Positions 53,100 through 62,322 of a stretch of DNA of 64,000 bases are shown piece by piece. The position numbers and the translations under genes were made by a program. Location of the stretch: NCBI RefSeq assembly GCF_013391805.1, contig NZ_CP058364.1, forward strand, positions 2,299,501-2,363,500. Direction: 5' to 3'. Each line of letters begins with the position of its first letter. Position 1 is the first letter of the stretch. The notes under the pieces are model-generated. The model ran no database searches and was not told the DNA's origin. It saw only the letters and a program-made list of their open reading frames with translations. This DNA is from Galbibacter sp. BG1. GTDB lineage: Bacteria > Bacteroidota > Bacteroidia > Flavobacteriales > Flavobacteriaceae.

Positions 53100-54317
53100 A
53101 TGAGTTTCAAAAATACATTTTTATTATTGTTTTTTGTAGTGATTTCCTGCGGGAATGGCAATCAGCAAAAAAAAGAGTTGGTAACAGAGCCCAAAAATCC
53201 TTCGGAAGAAAAAATTGTGGTAGGCGCCAATAGAGTGGAAAAATATTTGCCTTTATTGAAAAACAAGCGGGTAGGTATTGTGGCAAACCAAACTTCTGTT
53301 ATTTTTAAGAAAGATGGCGGGTTTACCCATCTTGTAGATTCTTTAAAAAATTTAAAAGTAGATATAAAGAAAATATTTTCACCAGAACACGGTTTTCGGG
53401 GGAAAGCTGATGCTGGGGAATTGGTGGAAGGGAATAAAGATGTTAAAACCGGACTCGAAGTAGTATCGCTTTACGGAAAACATAAAAAACCTGCACCGGG
53501 ACAATTAAAGGATCTCGATGTGGTTATATTCGATATTCAAGATGTTGGTGTTCGTTTTTATACTTATACATCTACCTTACATCTTGTAATGGAAGCCTGT
53601 GCAGAAAATAACGTTCCAGTAATAGTTCTGGATCGTCCCAATCCGAATGCAAGCTATATTGACGGTCCCACTTTAGAACTTGCACATGCGAGTTTCTTGG
53701 GCAAAGTACCAATTCCTTTGGTATATGGACTCACCATTGGGGAATATGGAAAGATGTTAAATGGAGAAAAATGGCTGGAAAATGGAGTTCAGTGTAAGCT
53801 TACCGTTATACCCAATAAGAATTACACCCATGAGTCTTCCTATAGTTTGCCCATTAGACCTTCCCCAAATTTGCCTAATAACCAATCGATAGCACTATAT
53901 CCCAGTTTAGGTTTTTTTGAAGGAACCAATATAAATGCGGGGAGAGGGACAGAATTTCAATTTCAAAGATATGGAGCACCTTGGCTGAATAAAGAATTAT
54001 TTACGTTTCAGTATACTCCTAAACCCAATTTTGGATCGAAAGATCCTAAACATAATGGGGAAATTTGTCATGGCGAAGATTTAAGCGGAATTAAGCCCCC
54101 GAAAAAGGTTAATTTAGAATGGCTGATAAAAGGTTACAAAGGGACAAAAGATAAATCTTCCTTTTTTAAGGATGCTTCTTTTACACTGCATGCAGGCACC
54201 GAAAAATTGAGAAAGCAACTAGAAGCGGGGATGACCAGCGAAGAAATCCGTGCAACTTGGAAAAGCGATTTGGATGCCTTCAACAAAATCCGGGAGAAAT
54301 ATCTAATCTACAATTGA
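53100..54317 (+). CDS. DUF1343 (NamZ-like exo-beta-N-acetylmuramidase family) lipoprotein
   Basis: The founding members, B. subtilis NamZ (YbbC) and a Tannerella homologue, release N-acetylmuramic acid from peptidoglycan fragments. The ATG at 53100 gives a lipoprotein signal (MSFKNTFLLLFFVVISC); an upstream in-frame start would read through the divergent permease gene. The 405-residue protein has GIVANQTSV, SPEHGFRG, DVGVRFYTYTSTL, VLDRPNPN, PIRPSPNLPN and EGTNINAGRGTEFQFQ, all typical blocks. It probably recycles cell-wall sugars in the periplasm. Confidence 0.88.
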   Translation: MSFKNTFLLLFFVVISCGNGNQQKKELVTEPKNPSEEKIVVGANRVEKYLPLLKNKRVGIVANQTSVIFKKDGGFTHLVDSLKNLKVDIKKIFSPEHGFRGKADAGELVEGNKDVKTGLEVVSLYGKHKKPAPGQLKDLDVVIFDIQDVGVRFYTYTSTLHLVMEACAENNVPVIVLDRPNPNASYIDGPTLELAHASFLGKVPIPLVYGLTIGEYGKMLNGEKWLENGVQCKLTVIPNKNYTHESSYSLPIRPSPNLPNNQSIALYPSLGFFEGTNINAGRGTEFQFQRYGAPWLNKELFTFQYTPKPNFGSKDPKHNGEICHGEDLSGIKPPKKVNLEWLIKGYKGTKDKSSFFKDASFTLHAGTEKLRKQLEAGMTSEEIRATWKSDLDAFNKIREKYLIYN

Positions 54318-54372
54318 TGGGTTTTTAGCTAAAAGATATTCTGTGAAGCAAAAAGCTTTATTATCAAGGCCA

Positions 54373-55206
54373 CTATTCAAACTTAGCGCCTTTGGGTGCT
54401 CGGTACTCAGAGAAAGGAATTTTTAAAAGTTTTCCAATATGAGTGTTGGAATCAACATCGGGATAGGTATCTACGCCATATTTTAAATCTTCATTTCTCA
54501 TTTTAGAGAAGGTTCCAAAAACACGATCCCAAATGGAAAAAATATTTCCGTAGTTACTATCGGTATATGGTAAAACGTAATGGTGATGTACTTTGTGCAT
54601 GTCTGGGGAAACTATAACCCAACTTAAAATATTGTCAACTGTTTTGGGTAATCTAATGTTGGCGTGGTTAAACTGCGAAAATACAACCGAAAGGGATTGA
54701 TATAGTAAAACAACCCCAATGGGTACGCCCCCAATAAAAACGCCCAAAACTGTAAATACAAACCTTATTACGCTTTCCCCGGGGTGGTGTCTGTTGGCAG
54801 TGGTTGTATCTACATGGTTATCGGTATGATGAATTAAATGAAACATCCAAAGCGGTTTTATTTTGTGTTGAACCCAATGTGCCCACCAAGCTCCAATTAA
54901 ATCCATAATCATTAAGCCTAATAAAATAGCAGCCCAAAGTGGTAAATCGAACCACTGTAGTATTCCAAATTTCTGGGTTACCACCCAATCGCTCGTTTTT
55001 AAAAGTATAAATGCGAGCACGAAATTAACTACAATGGTAGTTAAGGTAAAAAAGATATTGGGCCAAGCATGTTTGAATTTTTTATACTGAAATTTAAATA
55101 GGGGTAAGCCATATTCCAGCAACCAGAAAAAAGTAATTCCCGAAATTAAAATCAAACTTCTGTGCGAAGAAGGAATTGTTTCAAAGTAATTAATTAGTTT
55201 TTCCAT
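54373..55206 (-). CDS. Sterol desaturase/fatty acid hydroxylase superfamily membrane protein
   Basis: A di-iron hydroxylase or desaturase of lipids. I take the ATG at 55206 (MEKLINYFETIPSS); an ATG 15 bp upstream is possible. The 277-residue protein has several membrane helices and the histidine clusters HWVQHK, HLIHHTDNH and HKVHHHYVLPY expected of the family. The substrate, often a hopanoid, sphingolipid or alkylglycerol, is unknown. It is monocistronic and converges with the DUF1343 gene. Confidence 0.85.
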   Translation of the reverse strand: MEKLINYFETIPSSHRSLILISGITFFWLLEYGLPLFKFQYKKFKHAWPNIFFTLTTIVVNFVLAFILLKTSDWVVTQKFGILQWFDLPLWAAILLGLMIMDLIGAWWAHWVQHKIKPLWMFHLIHHTDNHVDTTTANRHHPGESVIRFVFTVLGVFIGGVPIGVVLLYQSLSVVFSQFNHANIRLPKTVDNILSWVIVSPDMHKVHHHYVLPYTDSNYGNIFSIWDRVFGTFSKMRNEDLKYGVDTYPDVDSNTHIGKLLKIPFSEYRAPKGAKFE

Positions 55207-55299
55207 GCCTACAAGATACAAATATTTCGAATTATTTTTTTGGCAATTCGAATTCAGAAATATCTTAAGTAAGGCTTATAAAAAACTTTCGGCCGAATA

Positions 55300-55797
55300 T
55301 TATTTGGGCAATCTCGATTTCATTGCTTCCACAATATTATAAGCTGCGGGACAAATAGCCGTGTTTTTAATGGTAAGATTTCCTATCTGGTGAAATTTTT
55401 TCCTATCGGTATGTGGATATTCCCGGCATGCTTTTGGTCGTACTTCGTAGATTAAACAATAATTATCTTCTGCTAGAAATGTACAGGGTACTTCTTTTAA
55501 AACATGATCGTTGTCCTCATCAACCCTTAGGTAAGTTTCTACAAATTGTTGCGGTTTCATTTTAAAATGCTTGGAAATACGTTCAATATCGGCATTTGTA
55601 AATAAAGGTCCGGTTGTTTTGCAACAGTTGGCGCAAGTGAGGCAATCCGTTTTTTCAAACTCTTCCTCATGGAGTTCCTGCATAACATAATCCAAATCCT
55701 TAGGCGGCTTTTTTCTTAGTTTTGCAAAGTACTTCTTGTTTTCGGCCTTTTTATCGTTGGCCAATTGTGGGAGTTGTTTTAAAAAATCTTCCATCAT
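55300..55797 (-). CDS. YkgJ-family cysteine-cluster protein
   Basis: A 165-residue cytoplasmic protein of the zinc- or iron-chelating YkgJ (CxxCxxCC) family. The cluster is CLTCANCCKTTGPLF at about 56-70, followed by CTFLAEDNYCLIYEVRPKAC and ending NTAICPAAY. The eight cysteines are of the type that bind a metal cluster. Biochemical role unknown. It has its own promoter box and lies head to head with the methyltransferase gene. Confidence 0.85.
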   Translation of the reverse strand: MMEDFLKQLPQLANDKKAENKKYFAKLRKKPPKDLDYVMQELHEEEFEKTDCLTCANCCKTTGPLFTNADIERISKHFKMKPQQFVETYLRVDEDNDHVLKEVPCTFLAEDNYCLIYEVRPKACREYPHTDRKKFHQIGNLTIKNTAICPAAYNIVEAMKSRLPK

Positions 55798-55814
55798 CGC
55801 TGTTTCCTGAAAGG

Positions 55815-55822
55815 CAAAATTA
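55815..55822 (-). promoter_or_regulatory. Predicted -7 box of the YkgJ-family gene
   Basis: The minus strand reads TAATTTTG, exact to TAnnTTTG, 17 nt before the ATG at 55797. Confidence 0.5.
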
Positions 55823-55897
55823 CAAAACCCTAGCTACAGGTTGCTTAAATATCAGTAATAATTGTATTAAACACTCCAACTGCAATAAATTACACAG

Positions 55898-55905
55898 TAA
55901 CTTTG
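55898..55905 (+). promoter_or_regulatory. Predicted -7 box of the methyltransferase gene
   Basis: TAACTTTG is exact to TAnnTTTG, 30 nt before the ATG at 55936. It diverges from the YkgJ promoter box. Confidence 0.5.
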
Positions 55906-55935
55906 CCGCTAGACTAAGAAAAAGGATTGGTATAG

Positions 55936-56637
55936 ATGAAAGATATTTTTGGAAAAGCATTAAGGGATTATTACAATGGAAATTTTTCAGAAGAAATTCT
56001 TACGGAAACCTCCATATCTGAAGAAGATGAGCTGCCGCTCTCGTATCTTTTTCGCGAGTATACCGATATGCCCAAACTGGAAAAAAAGGCACTTCAACTT
56101 GCTAAGGGAAGAATATTGGATGTTGGCTGTGGAGCAGGGAGTCATTCTTTATACCTTCAAAACGAAAAGAAACTGGAGGTAACTGCTCTGGATATTTCTG
56201 AAGGCGCTATCGAGGTCTGTAAAAATCGGGGTATACAAAAAACACTTCAAACCGATGTTTTTCAACTTAAAAATAAAAAATTTGATACCATTTTAATGCT
56301 TATGAATGGCACCGGGATTTTCGGGAATTATAAAGAAGTTCCTGGCAAATTAAAGCACTTGAAACAACTATTAAATGAAAACGGACAAATACTAATAGAC
56401 TCTTCAGATATTATTTACATGTTTGATGATGACGAAGATGGCGGGAAATGGGTGCCCATGGATGGCGACTATTACGGCGAAGTAACTTACACTCTAAAAT
56501 ACAAAGGCGAAACCGAAACGTCTTCGTGGCTCTATTTGGACTTTAACACGTTAAAGAATCTGGCAGAAATGGCTGGATTGCAATGTGAATTGATTGCTGA
56601 AGGCAGCCATTATGATTATTTAGCGAGGCTTACTTAA
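55936..56637 (+). CDS. Class I SAM-dependent methyltransferase
   Basis: A 233-residue soluble protein with the SAM-binding motif I ILDVGCGAGSHSLYLQ (about 54-69), motif II around VTALDISEGAIEVC, and a following LIDSSDIIYM segment. The N-terminus (YNGNFSEEILTETSISEEDE) and the central TLKYKGETETSSWLYLDF resemble small bacterial methyltransferases of unassigned substrate. It has no partner gene. Confidence 0.82.
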   Translation: MKDIFGKALRDYYNGNFSEEILTETSISEEDELPLSYLFREYTDMPKLEKKALQLAKGRILDVGCGAGSHSLYLQNEKKLEVTALDISEGAIEVCKNRGIQKTLQTDVFQLKNKKFDTILMLMNGTGIFGNYKEVPGKLKHLKQLLNENGQILIDSSDIIYMFDDDEDGGKWVPMDGDYYGEVTYTLKYKGETETSSWLYLDFNTLKNLAEMAGLQCELIAEGSHYDYLARLT

Positions 56638-56713
56638 AGCGTGGAAGGCTATTTATTAAAAACTAAATTATTAGAATTCGGTTGAAATGGTTGTTAAAAA
56701 ATGAGAGAAGGTA

Positions 56714-57655
56714 TTACAGATCTGCCACATTTTTTTTTGCCGAATCAAATTCAGAAATTAGATTTTCCACAATTTTTGAGACGGGTAAAATATCGTGTAT
56801 GAGTCCGCTTATTTGACCTATTTCCAATTCCCCTTCTTCCAAATCTCCTTCGAACATTCCTTTTTTTGCCCTTGCTCTGCCTAAAAGTTCCACAAGTTCT
56901 TCTTTCGTTGTTCCTTTTGCGTATAGTGATTGGATATCCTCAAAAAACTTGTTTTTTATAAGACGCACTGGAGCCAATTCTTTTAAGGTGAGTTGGGTGT
57001 CACCCTCTTTTGCATCTACTACTTTTTGTTTAAAATTGATGTGGGAAGAAGCTTCTTCACTGGCTACAAACCTACTGCCTATCTGCACGCCATCTGCACC
57101 GAGTACCATTGTTGCCAGCATTCCCTCGCCAGTAGCAATACCTCCTGCAGCAATGAGGGGAACGGATATTTGTTCCTTAACCATAGGGGTAAGGGTAAGG
57201 GTAGTTGTTTCATCCCGTCCGTTATGCCCACCGGCTTCAAAGCCCTCTGCAACCACGGCATCTACCCCGGCCTCTTGGGCTTTTAATGCAAACTTTACGC
57301 TACTTACCACGTGTACCACAGTAATACCGTGCGATTGCAAATGGGAAGTCCATGTTTTCGGGTTACCGGCGGATGTAAAAACAATTTTAACCCCTTCAGC
57401 AATAATAATGTCCATTACTTTATCGATGTTTGGATAGAGTAGTGGAACGTTTACCCCAAAAGGCTTATCGGTAGCTTTTTTGCATTTCTGAATATGTTCC
57501 CTTAACACCTCGGGATACATAGATCCAGCGCCAATTAAACCAAGAATGCCTGCATTTGAAGCTGCCGAAGCCAATCGCCAACCACTAGCCCAAACCATTC
57601 CTGCTTGTACAATAGGATATTTAATATTGAAAAGTGAGGTTATTTTGTTTTGCAT
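56714..57655 (-). CDS. NAD(P)H-dependent flavin oxidoreductase (nitronate monooxygenase/FabK-like)
   Basis: An FMN-dependent TIM-barrel enzyme. I choose the ATG at 57655 (MQNKITSLFNIKYPIVQAGM); a TTG at 57661 overlaps the promoter box. The protein of about 313 residues has VQAGMVWASGWRLASAASNAG, AVVAEGFEAGGHNGRDE, PLIAAGGIATGEGM and LGADGVQIGSRFVAS, which are the FMN- and substrate-binding blocks. It may oxidise nitronates or act like an enoyl-ACP reductase; the motifs do not decide. Confidence 0.85.
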   Translation of the reverse strand: MQNKITSLFNIKYPIVQAGMVWASGWRLASAASNAGILGLIGAGSMYPEVLREHIQKCKKATDKPFGVNVPLLYPNIDKVMDIIIAEGVKIVFTSAGNPKTWTSHLQSHGITVVHVVSSVKFALKAQEAGVDAVVAEGFEAGGHNGRDETTTLTLTPMVKEQISVPLIAAGGIATGEGMLATMVLGADGVQIGSRFVASEEASSHINFKQKVVDAKEGDTQLTLKELAPVRLIKNKFFEDIQSLYAKGTTKEELVELLGRARAKKGMFEGDLEEGELEIGQISGLIHDILPVSKIVENLISEFDSAKKNVADL

Positions 57656-57658
57656 CCT

Positions 57659-57666
57659 CAAATATA
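57659..57666 (-). promoter_or_regulatory. Predicted -7 box of the flavin oxidoreductase gene, implying a leaderless transcript
   Basis: The minus strand reads TATATTTG, exact to TAnnTTTG, ending 3 nt before the ATG at 57655. As for uvrB, the transcript would start at the start codon. Confidence 0.5.
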
Positions 57667-57838
57667 AAAAAGATTTGCTCTCTATGTGAACTTAAGGTTT
57701 AACAGTTTCTGGTAAGTCGTCTTAGCCAAATTGAAGTGATAAGCAATACAGCTCTAATTATGGATTGAAAAGAATGAGCGGCTTGACCTCCTTACAAAAA
57801 CCAGATTTTTATAAAAGTGTACTTAAGTAATGTTTTAA

Positions 57839-59026
57839 TTATCCAATGACTCCAGAACCTACAAGCTCATCATCTAAATAGAAAGCAACAAATTGTCCTT
57901 CGGTTATGGCACTTTGCGGTTGCTCGAAATCTACATACAACCCGCCTTCAACTTTATGTAGCGTAGCCGATTGTAATGGTTGACGGTATCTTATTCGCGC
58001 CATCACTTCCATAGATTCATCTGCTTTTAGGGCTAAATCTTCGCGTACCCAATGCAATTCATCATTGGTAACAAAAAGTGCTTTACGATATAATCCTGGA
58101 TGATCTTTTCCTTGCCCAGTATAAATAACGTTCTCTTCCACATCGGTTTCTATTACAAACAGTGGCTCTGCAGTACCTCCAACAGCGAGCCCTTTGCGCT
58201 GGCCTTTAGTAAAATAATGCGCTCCTTGATGTTTTCCTACTATTTCACCATCGGTAGTCGCATAGGTGAATTTTTGGGCATTATATGCCAATTCATCCTC
58301 TTTGTTATCAAAGTTGGCCGCTTTTTTCTTTTGCAATACTTTTTCAGCAGCAACTTCGATGATCTTCCCTTCTTTCGGTTTTAATTTTTGTTGAAGGAAC
58401 TCAGGCAGTCGTACTTTTCCTATAAAACATAATCCTTGGGAATCTTTTTTTTCTGCGGTTATCAAATTGTTTTCCGCCGCAATTTTTCTTACTTCAGGTT
58501 TTGTTAGTTCTCCAATGGGGAACAGGGTTTTGCTGAGCTGCTCTTGAGAAAGTTGGCATAAAAAGTAAGATTGATCTTTGTTTTTATCAACTCCAGCCAA
58601 TAAACGATGTACGGCTTTTCCATCTTTTTCAATAGTTTCTTTTCGGCAATAGTGACCAGTGGCCACATAGTCTGCGCCAAGGTCTAATGCAATCTTTAAG
58701 AACACATCAAATTTTATTTCTCGGTTGCAGAGAACGTCTGGATTTGGAGTGCGGCCCCTTTCGTATTCGTTAAACATATAGTCCACAATACGTTCTTTAT
58801 ATTGTTCGCTTAGATCTACAGTTTGGAAAGGAATCCCTAGTTTTTCGGCAACAATTAATGCATCGTTGCTGTCTTCCAGCCAAGGACACTCATTAGATAT
58901 GGTCACAGAATCATCATGCCAGTTCTTCATGAATAGGCCAATAACCTCATAGCCTTGTTCCTTTAAAAGGTAGGCTGTTACACTAGAATCTACTCCTCCA
59001 GATAGACCAACTATTACTCGCTTCAT
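57839..59026 (-). CDS. mnmA: tRNA-specific 2-thiouridylase
   Basis: It puts sulfur on U34 of tRNAs for Lys, Glu and Gln. The 395-residue protein has the PP-loop [15 protein letters not shown] (8-22), and the two catalytic cysteines in [12 protein letters not shown] and in [13 protein letters not shown]. The C-terminal beta-barrel includes [12 protein letters not shown]. The length is a little above the E. coli enzyme. It is monocistronic with a clear promoter box. Confidence 0.96.
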   Translation of the reverse strand: MKRVIVGLSGGVDSSVTAYLLKEQGYEVIGLFMKNWHDDSVTISNECPWLEDSNDALIVAEKLGIPFQTVDLSEQYKERIVDYMFNEYERGRTPNPDVLCNREIKFDVFLKIALDLGADYVATGHYCRKETIEKDGKAVHRLLAGVDKNKDQSYFLCQLSQEQLSKTLFPIGELTKPEVRKIAAENNLITAEKKDSQGLCFIGKVRLPEFLQQKLKPKEGKIIEVAAEKVLQKKKAANFDNKEDELAYNAQKFTYATTDGEIVGKHQGAHYFTKGQRKGLAVGGTAEPLFVIETDVEENVIYTGQGKDHPGLYRKALFVTNDELHWVREDLALKADESMEVMARIRYRQPLQSATLHKVEGGLYVDFEQPQSAITEGQFVAFYLDDELVGSGVIG

Positions 59027-59342
59027 ATTATTGACTTATAAAATGCAAAATTACAAAATTCATGGAAGCTTTTAGTCGTCTGTTTAACAGAAGGCTTTCA
59101 GTAGAATCGATGAAAAGTTATTTTTGTTTAATTGTTTAACAATTGTATTAAAATTGATAAACATCATATTTTACCGGAGAATAACTTTGTTTTGACTTTA
59201 AATCCACTGATTATGAATGTTAAAATAAAATTTGAGCATTGTTAAAATAAGTTAATAATTCTTTTTTGTTTAATCTTTAGATTATTTTAGTTCAACAATA
59301 TTTAAACATATTCACTTTATTAACACAAAAAATAATCAAGAA
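59027..59342. other. Divergent promoter gap between mnmA and the first FAS1 gene
   Basis: No gene is seen in these 316 AT-rich bases. TAATTTTG on the minus strand (59046-59053) is the probable mnmA box, 19 nt before its ATG. TAACTTTG on the plus strand (59183-59190) is a probable box for the FAS1 gene and implies a leader of about 150 nt. A palindrome AATTGTT-T-AACAATT (59130-59144) lies between them, 39 bp upstream of the plus-strand box. Confidence 0.5.
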
Positions 59343-61166
59343 ATGAAAACAATCATCCATTTAAAAAAATTTGTTTTTGTCGCATTACTTCTCGTAGGAG
59401 CAGTATCTTGTTCTGATGACGACGATGGTAACATGACACCACCAGATCCTGAATTAACAATTACTGAAACTGCAGCAACAGATCCTGATTTAACAACTTT
59501 AGTAGCTGCATTGTCGCGTACAGGACTGGATGCAACCTTAAACCAAGAAGGAACTTTTACTGTTTTAGCACCTACCAACCAAGCTTTTGTAGATTTGGGA
59601 GTAGATTTAGCCTCCATTTCTGATGCCGATTTGGAAAATATATTATTGAACCATGTATTTGGGGAGGTATTGTTGGCAGCAGATTTAAGTACTTCTTATA
59701 AATCAACATTAGCCATGGGACCCAATGAAACTATGGTGAGTATGTTTATTAACACAGATGATAACGTAGAATTTAATGGTGTTTCGTCGCCAATTGCGAC
59801 TGATATTACCGCTACTAATGGCGTTATTCATAAAGTAGATGGAGTTTTAACTATTCCTTCTGTTAGAGATCATGCGTTGGCAAATCCTAACTTTTCCATT
59901 TTAGTAGAAGCTTTGGAAAGATTTGGAGACCAATATACCGGACTACTTGATGGAACAGAAGGTTCTCCTTTTACCGTATTTGCACCTACTAATGAAGCTT
60001 TTGCGAATCTTTTAGACATGCTAGGAGCAGAGTCTTTAGATGGTATTGATGATGAAACATTGGAAGCCGTTTTAACATACCATGTAGTTGCTGGAGCTAA
60101 TGCCACTTCTGGAGCTTTAACTGATGGACAAATGGTTAGTACTGCATTAGGAGAAGACTTAACCATTGGAACTGCAGATGGAGGGGTTCAAGTTATGGAC
60201 GCTACTGAAGTTGATGCCAATGTTATCGCTGCAGACGTACAAGCTGGAAACGGTGTGATTCATGCCATCGATAAAGTATTATTGCCACAAGTAGTATTGG
60301 ATGCTATGAATCCAACTATTGCCGGTTTCGTATCGATGAATGATGATTACTCTTCTTTACTAGCAGCCGTACAGAAAGCTGGTTTAGTGGAAACATTAAG
60401 TGCGGAAGATGCTGAATTAACAGTATTTGCACCTAATAATGCTGCTTTTGCGGCTTTCTTGGAAGCTAATTCTTTTGCTTCTTTAGACGATGTTCCAGAA
60501 GACGTTTTAACTCAAGTACTTTTAAACCACGTAATCGCAGGGGAAGTAATGTCTGGAGATTTATCAACAATGTATGGCAGTACTATGGCCACTAATGCAG
60601 ATGGAGATAACTTAAGTTTATATATAAATACTGATGATGGGGTAATGTTAAATGGAGTTTCTACCGTTACAGCAGCCGATATCGAGGTTAGTAATGGAAT
60701 TATTCATGCTGTAGATGCCGTTATAGGTTTACCCACAGTAGTGACTTTTGCAACCGCAGATGCTAACTTTTCATCCTTGGTGGATGCATTAGTTGCAGCA
60801 GATACCGATTTTGTAAGTGTTTTATCTGGGACAGAAAATGCACCTTTTACAGTGTTTGCACCTATCAACTCAGCATTCGACGAATTACCCGCAGTGCCAT
60901 CAGAGCCAACATTAAGTGCTGTGTTGAGTCACCACGTAATTGCTAATGCTAATCTTAGATCGTCAGATCTTTCAGATGGAGCAATGGCAACTTCCTTGGA
61001 AGGGGATGATATTACGGTGACAATTCCTGGTGCCGATGATAATATTGCACAATTAACAGATGGTTCTGGAAATACTGGAATTCAAGTAATTGCAGTAGAC
61101 GTACAGGCTACAAATGGAGTTATCCATGCAGTAAACAAAGTATTGATTCCAGATACTACTAATTAG
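59343..61166 (+). CDS. Lipoprotein with four fasciclin (FAS1) domains
   Basis: FAS1 domains mediate adhesion or matrix contacts. The 607-residue protein has a lipoprotein signal (FVFVALLLVGAVSC) followed by an acidic spacer. Four FAS1 repeats follow, each marked by its H1 motif (VLAPTNQAF, VFAPTNEAF, VFAPNNAAF, VFAPINSAF) and H2 motif (VIHKVDGVL, VIHAIDKVL, IIHAVDAVI, VIHAVNKVL). The protein is probably on the outer membrane, acting in adhesion or biofilm. A terminator follows, then a second FAS1 gene. Confidence 0.93.
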   Translation: MKTIIHLKKFVFVALLLVGAVSCSDDDDGNMTPPDPELTITETAATDPDLTTLVAALSRTGLDATLNQEGTFTVLAPTNQAFVDLGVDLASISDADLENILLNHVFGEVLLAADLSTSYKSTLAMGPNETMVSMFINTDDNVEFNGVSSPIATDITATNGVIHKVDGVLTIPSVRDHALANPNFSILVEALERFGDQYTGLLDGTEGSPFTVFAPTNEAFANLLDMLGAESLDGIDDETLEAVLTYHVVAGANATSGALTDGQMVSTALGEDLTIGTADGGVQVMDATEVDANVIAADVQAGNGVIHAIDKVLLPQVVLDAMNPTIAGFVSMNDDYSSLLAAVQKAGLVETLSAEDAELTVFAPNNAAFAAFLEANSFASLDDVPEDVLTQVLLNHVIAGEVMSGDLSTMYGSTMATNADGDNLSLYINTDDGVMLNGVSTVTAADIEVSNGIIHAVDAVIGLPTVVTFATADANFSSLVDALVAADTDFVSVLSGTENAPFTVFAPINSAFDELPAVPSEPTLSAVLSHHVIANANLRSSDLSDGAMATSLEGDDITVTIPGADDNIAQLTDGSGNTGIQVIAVDVQATNGVIHAVNKVLIPDTTN

Positions 61167-61200
61167 TAAGTATACGCTTATTCATTATATCATTGCTTTT

Positions 61201-61233
61201 AAAAGAGCTTTTCATATCGAAAAGCTCTTTTTT
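61201..61233 (+). terminator. Terminator between the two FAS1 genes
   Basis: AAAAGAGCTTTTC pairs perfectly with GAAAAGCTCTTTT around ATATC and runs into T. It is followed closely by the second FAS1 gene, so reduced expression of that gene by partial read-through is possible. Confidence 0.88.
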
Positions 61234-61285
61234 ATTTGATATGTTAAAAAAAAACATATATTTACTGCACCAAATTTTAGAAACC

Positions 61286-62251
61286 ATGTTAAAACAAAAC
61301 CTAAGCTTAAAAGCGCTTGTGCTTTTATGTATGCTAGCTTGCTCCTTAATAGCATGTAGCGATTCTTCCAGTGATGAAGGGGAAGACGGTCAAGACCCAA
61401 TCGTTTCAACAGATGTTAGTCTTTTTACCTATCTAAGTAGTGAAACCAAATACAGTGTATTGGTGGAAGCTATTGAACAAGTGGGCTTTCAAAATGCGCT
61501 CAATGCAGACGGTGCTGGCTCTTATACTTTTTTTGCGCCTACCAACGATGCTTTTAATGCCTATTTAAAGGAGAATAACATCAGTAGTGTTAAGAATATT
61601 CCTACGAACACGCTTACCCAGATTATTTACAACCATATGCTAAGTGGGAAAGAAAAGTTTGCCAATGAAATAGCTGAAGGTTATAACAAAACACAAGCAA
61701 AGCAATTCCCATCACAAGCGAATATCGATCTATTTGTCTCTAAGGCCAATGATGCATTTACTATAAATGATGGTGTTTTGGTTACCAAAGCGAATATCGA
61801 TGTAAACAATGGGATTATCCATGAAGTTAATAAGGTGATTAAGCGTGCTACTTTGGCAACATTCCTAAAGGTCGATCCAGCTTTCGGGCAGCTTTACGAT
61901 GCCTCAAAACAATTTAACGAAGAGATTTACGAAAAAATTAATGATATAACAGCAGAGATCACTTTATTTATCCCTAACGAAAAAGCGTTTGGTGAAATAC
62001 CGTCACTGCCTTTTGCTGAAATGGATCAAACATTACGTTATCACATTATTGATGGTAAAGTAGTAACATCCTCAAAAATTCAAAATAATGCTACTGTAGC
62101 TACTTGGCAGGGCACAAACATTACTACAAATACCGGTAGCAGTGTTACCATAAAAGATGCTAAGGGAGAAACCGCTACTGTGGTTGCAAAAGATTTTGTG
62201 GCTTGGAACGGTGTAGCTCATGTAATAGATAAAGTGCTTTTATATAAGTAA
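61286..62251 (+). CDS. Lipoprotein with two fasciclin (FAS1) domains
   Basis: A protein of about 321 residues. I take the ATG at 61286, which opens a lipoprotein signal (LKALVLLCMLACSLIAC); longer starts would lie in the terminator. Two FAS1 repeats follow: FFAPTNDAF with IIHEVNKVI, and LFIPNEKAF with VAHVIDKVLLYK. It looks like a shortened relative of the preceding four-domain protein, and the two may have arisen by duplication. Confidence 0.9.
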   Translation: MLKQNLSLKALVLLCMLACSLIACSDSSSDEGEDGQDPIVSTDVSLFTYLSSETKYSVLVEAIEQVGFQNALNADGAGSYTFFAPTNDAFNAYLKENNISSVKNIPTNTLTQIIYNHMLSGKEKFANEIAEGYNKTQAKQFPSQANIDLFVSKANDAFTINDGVLVTKANIDVNNGIIHEVNKVIKRATLATFLKVDPAFGQLYDASKQFNEEIYEKINDITAEITLFIPNEKAFGEIPSLPFAEMDQTLRYHIIDGKVVTSSKIQNNATVATWQGTNITTNTGSSVTIKDAKGETATVVAKDFVAWNGVAHVIDKVLLYK

Positions 62252-62276
62252 TACATATCTAAAAAGAATTTTTAAG

Positions 62277-62312
62277 ATGGCCGTTTAAATATTTTTAAGC
62301 GGCCATTTTTTT
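62277..62312. terminator. Terminator between FAS1 and rubredoxin-fusion genes
   Basis: ATGGCCG (62277-62283) pairs with CGGCCAT (62300-62306), with TTAA/TTAA pairing inside the loop and a T-run after. It probably serves both converging genes. Confidence 0.85.
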
Positions 62313-62322
62313 ATAAATAGTT

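Noticed and set aside
61193-61285. A 31-residue upstream extension of the second FAS1 gene
   Set aside because: It covers an intrinsic terminator hairpin; the lipoprotein signal begins at 61286.
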